64,000 bases of DNA. It comes from Prevotella sp. Its GTDB lineage: Bacteria > Bacteroidota > Bacteroidia > Bacteroidales > Bacteroidaceae. The position numbers were made by a program, and so were the translations under genes. Of the stretch, positions 49,491-59,008 are shown one piece after another. The notes beneath the pieces were generated by a model, which was not told the DNA's origin, ran no database searches, and saw nothing but the letters and a program-made list of their open reading frames with translations. The first letter of the stretch is position 1, and each line of letters begins with the position of its first letter. The stretch lies in NCBI GenBank assembly GCA_022773395.1, contig JALFBL010000062.1, positions 41,701 through 105,700 of the forward strand. The letters run 5' to 3'.

Positions 49491-52025
49491 ATGTCAGAAG
49501 AAACAAACAACACCCAGCAAGAGGTTGAGTCATCCAACGGAATCAGACATCTCATTAACTTTGAGATCATTTATCGCACAGTGATTTTAAACTGGCATTG
49601 GTTTGTCCTGTCTCTTTTAGTATGTCTTGCCATCGCGTTCATCAAATTAAGATATACCCCATCTGTGTATGAAACTTACGCAAAAATGTATGTAAAAGGG
49701 GAGAATGAGGGAAGAAGCAATTCGAACAATATAAAATCCACCTCTACTTTAGGAATACTAAACCAGAACTATGGACTGGATAACGAAATGCAAATTATCA
49801 AATCCTCAAACATCGCAGCTCAAGCGGTAAAAGACTTGAAACTTTACACAACATATAAATCCAAGGGAAGACTGGTGGATGTTCCGATATACAAAAGTCA
49901 GCCTGTCACTGTGGATATAGACCCCGTACATTTGGAAAAATTAAACATGCCTATCAATCTCAGCATTACCCGGAAGGAGAACGCTTATCACATAGAAGGC
50001 ACTTACTACATTTCCACAGATGCCTTGAACAGCAAAGGCCCATACGGCATCAACCGAACGGTACCGACATTCCCTGTTACCATAAAGACGAACGCGGGCT
50101 ACCTTACTTTCAACACGAACCAAGGAGTTTTAAATGAAGGAGCCACCCTTTTGGTGACAATAAGCCCTCTACAAAAAATTGCAGAACACTATTCCAACGG
50201 ACTGGCAGTAATCCAATCTACCAGAGAAGGTTCCATTCTGAATTTGTCCATGAGAGACATCATACCACAAAGAGGACTGGATTACTTGCAGCAGTTGGTG
50301 GTTTGCTACAACCGCCAGGCCAATGAAGACAAGAATGAAGTGGCCGTGCGCACAGAAGAGTTTATCAACGAGAGACTCACCAAAATCAATGGAGAACTCG
50401 GAAACACGGAAGGAGCCATAGAAAACTACAAACGCCGCAACAACATCATTAACTTCAAGACCGACGCGAACGAATCGTCTGCCAGTGCCAATACGGCAGA
50501 ACAGAAACTGTATGACATCAACGCCCAGATTGCCTTGATTGACAACATTTCGCAATACGTGACGAGACCTTCCAACAAATACCAATTGATGCCCATCAAT
50601 GTGGGCATGGAGGACAATTCCGTATCACAGCTTATTAGCGAATACAACAAGATTGTACAACAGCGCAACCGCATTCTCCGCAGTGCTGCCGAAAACAGCC
50701 CTGCCGTGGAACCCCTCACGCAGCAACTCGACGAATTGGCTTCGAGCATCAACATGACGCTGACCCAAGCCAGGAACAATGCCGTCTTCCAAAGAAACAT
50801 CGCTGCACAGCAGCATGGACAATACATGAACAAAGTGAGCAGAACTCCCGAACAAGAAAGGATATTGACGCAGATTGGCCGTCAGCAAGAAGTAAAATCG
50901 GGACTCTACTTAATGCTTTTGCAAAAACGTGAGGAAAATTCCATTTCGTTGGCCGCAACTGCCGACAAGGGGAAATTGATAGACATGCCGAAGTTTGGCG
51001 GCAAGGTCGCCCCGAACACCAAGATGATTTATTTGACGGCTTTGGCTATCGGCTTGTCCATACCGGCTCTTTTAATTCTCATTTCGCTTTTCTTCCGCTA
51101 CAAGATAGAAGGTCACGAAGATGTCGTGAATTTGACGAAACTTCCCATCATAGGCGAAGTTGCCATTGCCAATGAAACGGCCAAGACAAAGGCTGACATT
51201 GTTGTCCATGAGAACAAGAACAGCCAGATGGAAGAGATTTTCCGTGCCATGAGAACCAATCTGCAATTCATGCTGAAAGAAAACGAAAAAGTAATCCTTT
51301 TCACTTCCACGACCTCTGGCGAGGGAAAGACTTTCAATGTTGCCAATTTGGCCGTAAGTTTTGCCCTTCTCAACAAGAAAGTGATCATCATCGGATTGGA
51401 CATCAGAAAGCCAAGACTGGCAGAACTGTTCGAGATAAAAGACCATCACCATGGCATCACGCCACTCCTGACGATGGAAAATCCCGGCAGAGAAGACATT
51501 CACGATCAAATCTTACCTTCGGGAGTTCATTCCAATCTGGATCTTTTGATGGCCGGTCCGATTCCGCCCAACCCGACAGAGTTGATTTCTCGTCCGTCCT
51601 TGGAACGGATCATGCAAATACTGAGGGAGGAATACGACTATATCATCGTTGACACCGCTCCCGTGGGACTTGTTACAGACACCCTGCAAATTGGAAGAGT
51701 GTGCGATACGACCATCTATGTTTGCCGCGCAGACTATACGCCCAAACAGAGCTTTGAACTGGTCAACGGCCTCTATAACGACAAGAAGTTGCCCAACATG
51801 TCGATTGTCATTAACGGTATTGACATGTCCAAACGCAAATACGGTTATTATTATGGATATGGACGCTATGGAAAATATGGCAGGTACGGACATTATGGAA
51901 AATACGGAAGAACCTACGGTAATGGCAACTCCAGCACATTTGGTCACTACGGTACTTATGGCATATATGGCAGTTACAACAACAGCAGATACGGTGACCA
52001 GAATGATGATTCAGTAAAAAGATAA
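49491..52025 (+). CDS. Polysaccharide biosynthesis tyrosine autokinase (Wzc-like BY-kinase) with G/Y-rich C-terminal tail
   Basis: Wzz-like N-terminal domain, coiled coil, kinase P-loop FTSTTSGEGKTFNVANLAVSFALLNKKVIIIGLDIRKPRL, and tail YGYYYGYGRYGKYGRYGHYGKYGRTYG... Confidence 0.94.
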   Translation: MSEETNNTQQEVESSNGIRHLINFEIIYRTVILNWHWFVLSLLVCLAIAFIKLRYTPSVYETYAKMYVKGENEGRSNSNNIKSTSTLGILNQNYGLDNEMQIIKSSNIAAQAVKDLKLYTTYKSKGRLVDVPIYKSQPVTVDIDPVHLEKLNMPINLSITRKENAYHIEGTYYISTDALNSKGPYGINRTVPTFPVTIKTNAGYLTFNTNQGVLNEGATLLVTISPLQKIAEHYSNGLAVIQSTREGSILNLSMRDIIPQRGLDYLQQLVVCYNRQANEDKNEVAVRTEEFINERLTKINGELGNTEGAIENYKRRNNIINFKTDANESSASANTAEQKLYDINAQIALIDNISQYVTRPSNKYQLMPINVGMEDNSVSQLISEYNKIVQQRNRILRSAAENSPAVEPLTQQLDELASSINMTLTQARNNAVFQRNIAAQQHGQYMNKVSRTPEQERILTQIGRQQEVKSGLYLMLLQKREENSISLAATADKGKLIDMPKFGGKVAPNTKMIYLTALAIGLSIPALLILISLFFRYKIEGHEDVVNLTKLPIIGEVAIANETAKTKADIVVHENKNSQMEEIFRAMRTNLQFMLKENEKVILFTSTTSGEGKTFNVANLAVSFALLNKKVIIIGLDIRKPRLAELFEIKDHHHGITPLLTMENPGREDIHDQILPSGVHSNLDLLMAGPIPPNPTELISRPSLERIMQILREEYDYIIVDTAPVGLVTDTLQIGRVCDTTIYVCRADYTPKQSFELVNGLYNDKKLPNMSIVINGIDMSKRKYGYYYGYGRYGKYGRYGHYGKYGRTYGNGNSSTFGHYGTYGIYGSYNNSRYGDQNDDSVKR

Positions 52026-52031
52026 ACAGCA

Positions 52032-52454
52032 ATGGTAATAGCAATTGATTTTGACGGTACAATCGTTGAGCATAAATATCCGGAAATAGGAAAGGAACTC
52101 CCATTTGCGACAGACACGATAAAAATGCTGATTGCCGACAGGCATCAAGTGATTTTATGGTCTGTTCGTGAAGGTAAACTGCTTCAGGATGCCGTAGATT
52201 GGTGCAAGAACCGGGGAATTGAATTTTATGCTGTCAATAAAGATTACCCGGAAGAAGACATAGAAAACAACGACCATTTCTCCAGAAAACTGAACGCGGA
52301 CCTGTTCATTGACGACAGGAATATAGGGGGGCTTCCTGACTGGGGAGTGATCTACAGAATGGTCAAGGAGAATAGAAGTTACATGGACATTTTGAAAGAA
52401 AGATTAGGAGAATCGGGGGATTCCCAAAAGAAAAAGCACTGGTGGAACAGATAA
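52032..52454 (+). CDS. HAD-superfamily hydrolase-like protein (short)
   Basis: MVIAIDFDGTIVEHKYPEIGKELPFATDTIKML...LFIDDRNIGGLPDWGVIYRM. Confidence 0.82.
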   Translation: MVIAIDFDGTIVEHKYPEIGKELPFATDTIKMLIADRHQVILWSVREGKLLQDAVDWCKNRGIEFYAVNKDYPEEDIENNDHFSRKLNADLFIDDRNIGGLPDWGVIYRMVKENRSYMDILKERLGESGDSQKKKHWWNR

Positions 52455-52469
52455 CCCACCAGTGCTTTT
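52432..52469. terminator. Hairpin terminator overlapping the HAD gene stop codon, between convergent operons
   Basis: AAAAGCACTGGTGG-aacagataac-CCACCAGTGCTTTT (14-bp perfect stem). Confidence 0.75.
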
Positions 52470-52527
52470 CGCTTATGTTGACAATGTTCTGTTCTCCCTG
52501 CCGAGACATCAAGGCAGGCACAAACCG

Positions 52528-53622
52528 TCATGAAGATATCTTTAAACGAACAGAATAAATCATTTGTTTGGGAATGACCCAGGACAATTCCTTGGATGCC
52601 AAGGGGAAATACCTGAAACAATGTTGCAGGGTGACCATTCCTGTTTCCAAGGAATGCATCCACCCTGCCCTATTGTATTTCCTATTATATTTACCAAAGT
52701 TTCCTCTTTTCAGGACATCCTCCAATATGCTTTTCGTATATTTCCTGTGCTTGGGCTGAAATGCAAAAGGAAAATCATCTTCCGGCATTCCCAAAACATC
52801 TACAAGAACATGTCCAACGGCACAAAACGCATCATATAATCCCAAAGCATACAGATGCCCAGCCAACTCTGTCGAGCGGATATCCGATTTGCAAGAATGG
52901 AGGATAACTGCCATATCGCAAAACTGACGAAGTCCCACGCCCAACAAAACCAGATGGTAAAACATGTGGACAAAAACATAGAGAACATTCAGAGTGGGTT
53001 CGAGAACAGGCACCTGCACCTCATTGATATCCACGTATTTACATGAATGAAAACTCTGTCGATATAAATTCTCCCAGTAGTCAAATCCTTTCTTCCTGTA
53101 GATGTCCGTAAGCCTACGATGGATTTCAAAATCAACACCGTTGTGAACAACGCCCTCAGCATGTTTGCTTAATTCGTCTCGAAGAATTGAGACACTCCAT
53201 TCTTTTTCAAGAATCACCAGCATTTGTTCCATATCCTCCGGATGCACATACACATCTATATCGCCCGGCATACGGCTGGTGCTATGGGGATAAAGCGCAC
53301 CCACCGTCTGGCCTTTTACAATGACAAACCTTATGTTCTCATGTTCAAACAACTTGCAGAAATCCGCCAACTCTTTATTGACCAATAGATTCTGGCTTTC
53401 TATCTTTCTGTGCTTACCATACACATCCATGACATCCTTCTTGTCAAGTACAAGATTGCCGTTCATCAAACAGTCTGCAATAAGCCCTGCCACAGTCTGG
53501 CTTTCACTTATCCACATTAATTTCTTATAAGAAGAACTCTGCAGTGTTTTAAGCTTCAATCCGGATTCTGCGTTCCAAAGCCCACATCGCAACAGTTCAA
53601 AAAACAAGCCTTTCAATGTCAT
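52528..53622 (-). CDS. Nucleotidyltransferase family protein (NTP_transf_5-like)
   Basis: FVIVKGQTVGALYPHSTSRMPGDIDVYVHPEDMEQML...GVDFEIHRRL. Confidence 0.82.
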   Translation of the reverse strand: MTLKGLFFELLRCGLWNAESGLKLKTLQSSSYKKLMWISESQTVAGLIADCLMNGNLVLDKKDVMDVYGKHRKIESQNLLVNKELADFCKLFEHENIRFVIVKGQTVGALYPHSTSRMPGDIDVYVHPEDMEQMLVILEKEWSVSILRDELSKHAEGVVHNGVDFEIHRRLTDIYRKKGFDYWENLYRQSFHSCKYVDINEVQVPVLEPTLNVLYVFVHMFYHLVLLGVGLRQFCDMAVILHSCKSDIRSTELAGHLYALGLYDAFCAVGHVLVDVLGMPEDDFPFAFQPKHRKYTKSILEDVLKRGNFGKYNRKYNRAGWMHSLETGMVTLQHCFRYFPLASKELSWVIPKQMIYSVRLKISS

Positions 53623-55535
53623 CAGTTATCCAGGATTTCATATTTGGAATGCCGGGATTTGTATTCCGGCACGATATTCTTCATCTTTCTTACAATCTCC
53701 ATGTCGTCATTTCCCTCGGATATGGCAATCAATTCATCAATCTGCCTGCACACTTCCGAATAATCCTGCAGTCTCACTTCTGCAATCCTTATTTTCTCAT
53801 GGAATGAAGGTTTCGTGTTTTCCTCATTGCTCAACACTTCTTCATACAGTTTTTCCCCATCTCTCAAGCCCGTAAACACGATTTCAACATTTTCAGCCCC
53901 ACTCATTTTTATCATCTTCCGTGCCAAATCGGCAATCTTCACCTGTTTCCCCATGTCAAAGACATATATTTCTCCACCTGCTCCATGGGTTCCGGCCTCC
54001 AATACCAACTTGCACGCTTCGGGTATCAGCATAAAAAAGCGGATGATATCCGGATGCGTCACCGTAACAGGACCTCCACGCTTTATCTGTTCTTTAAACA
54101 AAGGGATCACCGATCCATTTGAGCCCAAGACATTTCCAAAACGAGTTGTGACAAATTCGGTAATGCCGTTTATTTGCCCATTCTTTATCGCCTTGTCCAA
54201 ACTTTGGACATATATTTCACAGATTCTTTTGGAACACCCCATCACATTGGTTGGGTTCACCGCCTTGTCGGTGCTGATCATGACGAATTTCTTCACTCCA
54301 TACTTCACACTTAAATCGGCCACCACCTTTGTACCCAAAATGTTGTTCTGAACACTCTCGCTCGGATTGTCTTCCATCATTGGGACATGTTTATAAGCAG
54401 CGGCATGGAAAACATAGTCTGGCTTAAAGTCATGGAAAATATGTTCCATTTTATTCTTATTGGATATGTTTGAAACAACCGTACGAGTCTTCAACTCTAC
54501 ATGTTTCATCATGCCCAGCCGTATGTCGTGCAAAGGAGTCTCCGCCAAATCAATCAACATTAACTCAGCGGGATGGTGCTCCGCTATCAGTTTCACCATT
54601 TCACTTCCGATACTTCCGGCAGCACCTGTTATTAATATTTTCTTTCCCACCAGCAAACTTCCTATCTTCTCCATATCTACATTTATCTGTTGGCGCGGCA
54701 GCAAATCTTCAATACTCACTTCGTTCAACTGCGAAGTATTAAAATGATCGTCCTTTTCCCATTCTTGGATAGAAGTGGCCATCATTATTTTCACACCGGA
54801 AGAAATCAGAATATCTTGTACAACCGTATTTTCACGAAACTCTTCATTCATCAGTGGAGACACCAGCACCGTATCAATACGCAATTTCTTGATGATCTCC
54901 GCCAATTCATCTTCAGCATAAATCTTCTCACCCATCAACCTGTGTTTCGTGGCGGCACTGTCTTTCGTGATAAATCCTTGTAAAAGAAACTTCAGCGGCC
55001 TTTGGCTTCTGATGTCTTTCGCAATGGCCACAGCCCCGTCTCTCATTCCATACACCAAAGTCCGTTTTGCTCCGCCATTTGAAAAAGAGACGTCATAAAG
55101 CATCTTGGCCAGAATCCTGACAGCCCACATCACCAGCGTTGATATAAAATACATCGTCAGCAAATGCCGGGTGCCCAAATGAACAAAATAGTAATGAGAA
55201 TCGTAGAAGATGATGACATAATGCACTACCAACACCATGAAGAACGATGACAGCATGGCAAAGGCAACTCTCTGCAAATCAACAAACGAAGAAAACCTGA
55301 TGATTCCCGCATAGGTATGGAATTGCCTGAAAGCAATCAGATTGAAAACCATATACAGCAGCAAGGTTCTGCTGACAACCACAATATTTCCTAAAGTCTG
55401 GGCACCCCTGAAGAACACCCAGAAGGTTAAAAGACCGCTCAAAAAACAAATCAAACAGTCTAAAACAAGAATACCCCAATAAGGCAGAGCATCCTTACTG
55501 AAATACCAACCTGATATTTTTTTCCAAAACTTCAT
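53622..55535 (-). CDS. Nucleoside-diphosphate-sugar epimerase/dehydratase, CapD/WbpM/PglF-like membrane protein
   Basis: N-terminal TMs; KKILITGAAGSIGSEMVKLIAEHHPAELMLIDLAETPLHDIRLGM...VFHAAAYKHVPMMEDNPSESVQNNILGTKVVADL. Confidence 0.93.
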   Translation of the reverse strand: MKFWKKISGWYFSKDALPYWGILVLDCLICFLSGLLTFWVFFRGAQTLGNIVVVSRTLLLYMVFNLIAFRQFHTYAGIIRFSSFVDLQRVAFAMLSSFFMVLVVHYVIIFYDSHYYFVHLGTRHLLTMYFISTLVMWAVRILAKMLYDVSFSNGGAKRTLVYGMRDGAVAIAKDIRSQRPLKFLLQGFITKDSAATKHRLMGEKIYAEDELAEIIKKLRIDTVLVSPLMNEEFRENTVVQDILISSGVKIMMATSIQEWEKDDHFNTSQLNEVSIEDLLPRQQINVDMEKIGSLLVGKKILITGAAGSIGSEMVKLIAEHHPAELMLIDLAETPLHDIRLGMMKHVELKTRTVVSNISNKNKMEHIFHDFKPDYVFHAAAYKHVPMMEDNPSESVQNNILGTKVVADLSVKYGVKKFVMISTDKAVNPTNVMGCSKRICEIYVQSLDKAIKNGQINGITEFVTTRFGNVLGSNGSVIPLFKEQIKRGGPVTVTHPDIIRFFMLIPEACKLVLEAGTHGAGGEIYVFDMGKQVKIADLARKMIKMSGAENVEIVFTGLRDGEKLYEEVLSNEENTKPSFHEKIRIAEVRLQDYSEVCRQIDELIAISEGNDDMEIVRKMKNIVPEYKSRHSKYEILDN

Positions 55536-56698
55536 TTCGACCCAATATAATTATTCAGTTCACTAACAATTCTTCTCACGTCTTCATCCTTCACATAAGG
55601 GCCGCTGGGCAAACACAATCCCTTTGCGAACAACCGTTCCGATGTACCATTGACATAATACGGTGCGTCTTTAAAAACAGGCTGTGTATGCATCGGCTTC
55701 CAGAGTGGCCTTGTCTCAATACCCTTTTCGTCAAAATGCCGTCTCAACTCCTCCACCCTTTCATCGGGTTCTCCATTCGGCATACTTTTTCCACCATCTT
55801 TCAACAGTATTGTATTCAGCCAATAGTTAGACTCCATGCAGTCTTCAGGTTCCACATGCACTTCTACAGTTTCATTGCCATTCAGCAGTTCCACATACAA
55901 ATCTTTCACATGCCTGTGATGGGCAACATGCTCGGCAGCCACCGTCATCTGTCCTCTTCCTATTCCTGCACAGATGTTGCTCATTCTGTAATTATACCCC
56001 ACTTCCCGATGAAGATAATACGACTTGTCTTCGCGGGCCTGTGTGGCATAGAACATGATTTTCCGGGCAATATCCTCATGCTCACAAATCAAGGCACCAC
56101 CTCCTGATGTGGTAATCATCTTGTTGCCATTGAAACTCATAATGCCAAACTTCCCGAACGTACCACACGCCTTTCCCTTATACACAGAACCGAAAGCCTC
56201 CGCAGCATCCTCTACAACGGGGATTTCATAGCGATTGGCAATCTCCATGATCTCATCTATATAAGCGGGCATTCCATACAAATAAACCGGAATCACCGCC
56301 TTGGGCTTTTTCCCTGTCTTTCTGATTCTGTCCTTGATGGCATCCTCCAGTAAATTGGGATCCATGTTCCATGTTTGTTCCTCCGAATCCACAAAAACGG
56401 GTGTCGCTCCCAAATAGACGATTGGATTGCAAGAAGCCGCAAAAGTGAACGACTGGCAAATCACTTCATCTCCCGGCTTTATGCCCAAATACAACAAAGC
56501 CAAATGAAGGGCAGCAGTCCCCGCAGACAGTGCGACCACCCTTTTGCCTTCTCCGACGAAGGTCTCAAGATCCTTCTCAAAACCATTCACATTCGGGCCC
56601 AAAGGCACCACCCAGTTCGTATCAAACGCCTCTTGTACATATTTCATCTCGTGACCACTCATGTGGGCGAGACACAAATATATTCTATTTTTCTCCAT
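55532..56698 (-). CDS. DegT/DnrJ/EryC1/StrS family aminotransferase
   Basis: PLGPNVNGFEKDLETFVGEGKRVVALSAGTAALHLALLYLGIKPGDEVICQSFTFAAS...VEDAAEAFGSVYKGKACGTFGKFGIMSFNGNKMITTSGGGAL (PLP-lysine region). Confidence 0.95.
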   Translation of the reverse strand: MEKNRIYLCLAHMSGHEMKYVQEAFDTNWVVPLGPNVNGFEKDLETFVGEGKRVVALSAGTAALHLALLYLGIKPGDEVICQSFTFAASCNPIVYLGATPVFVDSEEQTWNMDPNLLEDAIKDRIRKTGKKPKAVIPVYLYGMPAYIDEIMEIANRYEIPVVEDAAEAFGSVYKGKACGTFGKFGIMSFNGNKMITTSGGGALICEHEDIARKIMFYATQAREDKSYYLHREVGYNYRMSNICAGIGRGQMTVAAEHVAHHRHVKDLYVELLNGNETVEVHVEPEDCMESNYWLNTILLKDGGKSMPNGEPDERVEELRRHFDEKGIETRPLWKPMHTQPVFKDAPYYVNGTSERLFAKGLCLPSGPYVKDEDVRRIVSELNNYIGSK

Positions 56699-56727
56699 TT
56701 CTTGATATAAAAGATTAAAGTGCGTCT

Positions 56728-57711
56728 TTACTCAATCAAGTCTTTTTTATTCAAAATAATAACACCGTCGTACATCATCATCAGTACATCTTCATTATAT
56801 TGTCCTATAATGCTTTTATTGATTTTCCCTTCCATATTATTTTTTATCAGTTGAAAAAAATCAACTCCTGCACCAAAAGCATGGAGATACGCTCCACCAA
56901 AACGAGGATTCACTTCTGAAAGATAATACTGTCCATCCCGATACCAAAAATCCATATCCACCGGGCCACAAAATTCCAAGACCTCACAGATTTCACCAAT
57001 AAAAGCAAACAACTTCTCATCCTTAAAAGAAATGGTCTTACTGGCTCCCCCTATTTTGGTTTCCAATTTATTTTTAGAGAAAATCGCAACAGGTTTATGT
57101 GAAAAACAATCAACATACACATCTGCATCACAATCTCTGCAATCCATGAATTCCTGGATGATATAATCATATTTCCCTTCTGAAAAATATGCCTCCAACT
57201 CTCTCATATCTTCCACCTTATGGATGCCCACGCTTCCACTACCTGTTCTTGGCTTGATGAATACAGGAAACCGTATATTTCCTTTATCAAGGCCTTCTTT
57301 AAAATACTCGACAGTATCATAAGTCAAAACCGTTCTTATCCCCTTTTGAACAAGATACTCAAACATTTTATATTTGTCAAAACAATAAGCAGCAGTTTCC
57401 TTAGATGGACAAAGAGGAATGATTCCATTGTCCATGAATATTTCTCTGTTATTTGCCAAAATTTCTATTTCGGGATCAATAAGAGTTGTAATTGCTTTTA
57501 CCTCATTGGTTATAGCAATATCCAAGACTGTTTCAATGTATCCTTCCGAATCTATCCTGGGAACGATATAACGTTTATCTGCAGCATATAGCGCAGGTGC
57601 TGTCTTTTGATTGTCCGTAGCAATAATTTTGCAACAGTCGCCCAATGACTGCTTTAAGAATTTGAACAGCTGGACTCTTCTGCCACAGCTGCAAAACATA
57701 ATATTATTCAT
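56728..57711 (-). CDS. ATP-grasp domain-containing protein (carbamoyl-phosphate-synthase/PylC-like fold)
   Basis: MNNIMFCSCGRRVQLFKFLKQ...FPVFIKPRTGSGSVGIHKVEDMRELEAYF...YIIQEFMDCRDCDADVYVD...YYLSEVNPRFGGAYLHAFGAGVDF. Confidence 0.88.
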   Translation of the reverse strand: MNNIMFCSCGRRVQLFKFLKQSLGDCCKIIATDNQKTAPALYAADKRYIVPRIDSEGYIETVLDIAITNEVKAITTLIDPEIEILANNREIFMDNGIIPLCPSKETAAYCFDKYKMFEYLVQKGIRTVLTYDTVEYFKEGLDKGNIRFPVFIKPRTGSGSVGIHKVEDMRELEAYFSEGKYDYIIQEFMDCRDCDADVYVDCFSHKPVAIFSKNKLETKIGGASKTISFKDEKLFAFIGEICEVLEFCGPVDMDFWYRDGQYYLSEVNPRFGGAYLHAFGAGVDFFQLIKNNMEGKINKSIIGQYNEDVLMMMYDGVIILNKKDLIE

Positions 57712-57717
57712 CGAATG

Positions 57718-58908
57718 CTAATATTTTGATTTCTGTATAAATTCATTTTCCGACCATTCTTCCCTAATCAACTCGAATGTGCCGTCTGCATGCTTCACAT
57801 ATATTTTGGGAAAATAGTGAATAAACAAGGGAGTCAAAGCCAAGGTATAGGCTCCTACCCGATGGTATATGATGCGATCACCTTCTTGGAGCAGTTCTTC
57901 CCCTTTGTCCACAGTGAACAGCCTGTCGTATTCCAAACAGGTGCTGCCTGAAACGATTTGCCTGTCATGGACAATTGTCGATGGGGATAGATGTTGAATG
58001 GTTTTGAAATAATCTTCCTTATGGAAAAAGGGATCTATATCATTTCGGGTCGCATCTGTGGTCACGTAATATTGATGGTTATGATACTTCACGTCAATGA
58101 CTTCAGAAATATAATCAAAAGCCGATGCCACTAAAGCATTGCCAGGCTCAACAATGATAGTCAAATTCTTGAGTTGATCGCATAGGGTTCGCTGGAAAAC
58201 ATCTGCATAATCTTCAAATGTAGGTTTATTAGGCATTGGCCCAAAGTATCCCCCCCCAAGATCGAGATATTCCAAGGATAACCCATATTGCTTAATGATG
58301 GATTGGGCATACTCTAAAGTGTGCCGGTAGAAATCCAAACTTCTGGTCTTAGATGTTCTATGTGTGTGAAGCCCCGCCAATGTGACATTTGGAAGTTCCT
58401 TTAAGAGAAGCAATGCCTTTTCGAAGTCTCCAGACTCTGCCGAAAAGCCAAATCTGCTGTCATCATTCTCATGGTTCTCGTCCGCTGGTGAGACGGCAGA
58501 GATATCTACATTCAAGCGGATTCCTACTTTGTAACGACCATTCAATGGCAATTTTCTCAACCATTTCAATTCTCTCCATGTCTCAATATTCACGATAGCA
58601 CCGGACATGATGGCTTCAAGAAAACTTTCCTCTGACTTCAGCGGACCATTATAAATAATATGAGAGACAGGGAATCCAACTTTCAGTGCAAGCGCATATT
58701 CATGATAAGATACGACCTCTGCAAAACACCCATGATTCTTGGCCACGGTCAGGCAATAGGGCAAAGAATTAGTCTTGACAGAATAACCGACAACAACTTT
58801 GTGGAACTTATGCAACAAACTCTTCCCAAAAGATTCAATGCATGTTTTTAATTCTAATGCATCTAAAATAAAAGAAGGGGTAGGCAGACAATTTTTACTC
58901 ATGTTCAT
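57718..58908 (-). CDS. PLP-dependent fold-III decarboxylase (Orn/DAP/Arg decarboxylase 2-like)
   Basis: VVVGYSVKTNSLPYCLTVAKNHGCFAEVVSYHEYALALKVGF...SRFGFSAESGDFEKAL...LDLGGGYFG...IVEPGNALVASAFDYISEV...GSTCLEYDRLF. Confidence 0.9.
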   Translation of the reverse strand: MNMSKNCLPTPSFILDALELKTCIESFGKSLLHKFHKVVVGYSVKTNSLPYCLTVAKNHGCFAEVVSYHEYALALKVGFPVSHIIYNGPLKSEESFLEAIMSGAIVNIETWRELKWLRKLPLNGRYKVGIRLNVDISAVSPADENHENDDSRFGFSAESGDFEKALLLLKELPNVTLAGLHTHRTSKTRSLDFYRHTLEYAQSIIKQYGLSLEYLDLGGGYFGPMPNKPTFEDYADVFQRTLCDQLKNLTIIVEPGNALVASAFDYISEVIDVKYHNHQYYVTTDATRNDIDPFFHKEDYFKTIQHLSPSTIVHDRQIVSGSTCLEYDRLFTVDKGEELLQEGDRIIYHRVGAYTLALTPLFIHYFPKIYVKHADGTFELIREEWSENEFIQKSKY

Positions 58909-59008
58909 ATTACAAATTACGTAAGGGGTACTTTAGCATATCAAATCTATCCTAAAAGATGCCAGTGGAATAATAAGATTCTATTCCTTTACCCAACATG
59001 CCACATTA

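Noticed and set aside
51838-52019. TAYGGN-rich repeats considered as a CRISPR-like or minisatellite array
   Set aside because: Repeats are short, irregular and in frame with the BY-kinase tail; they are coding, with no spacers.
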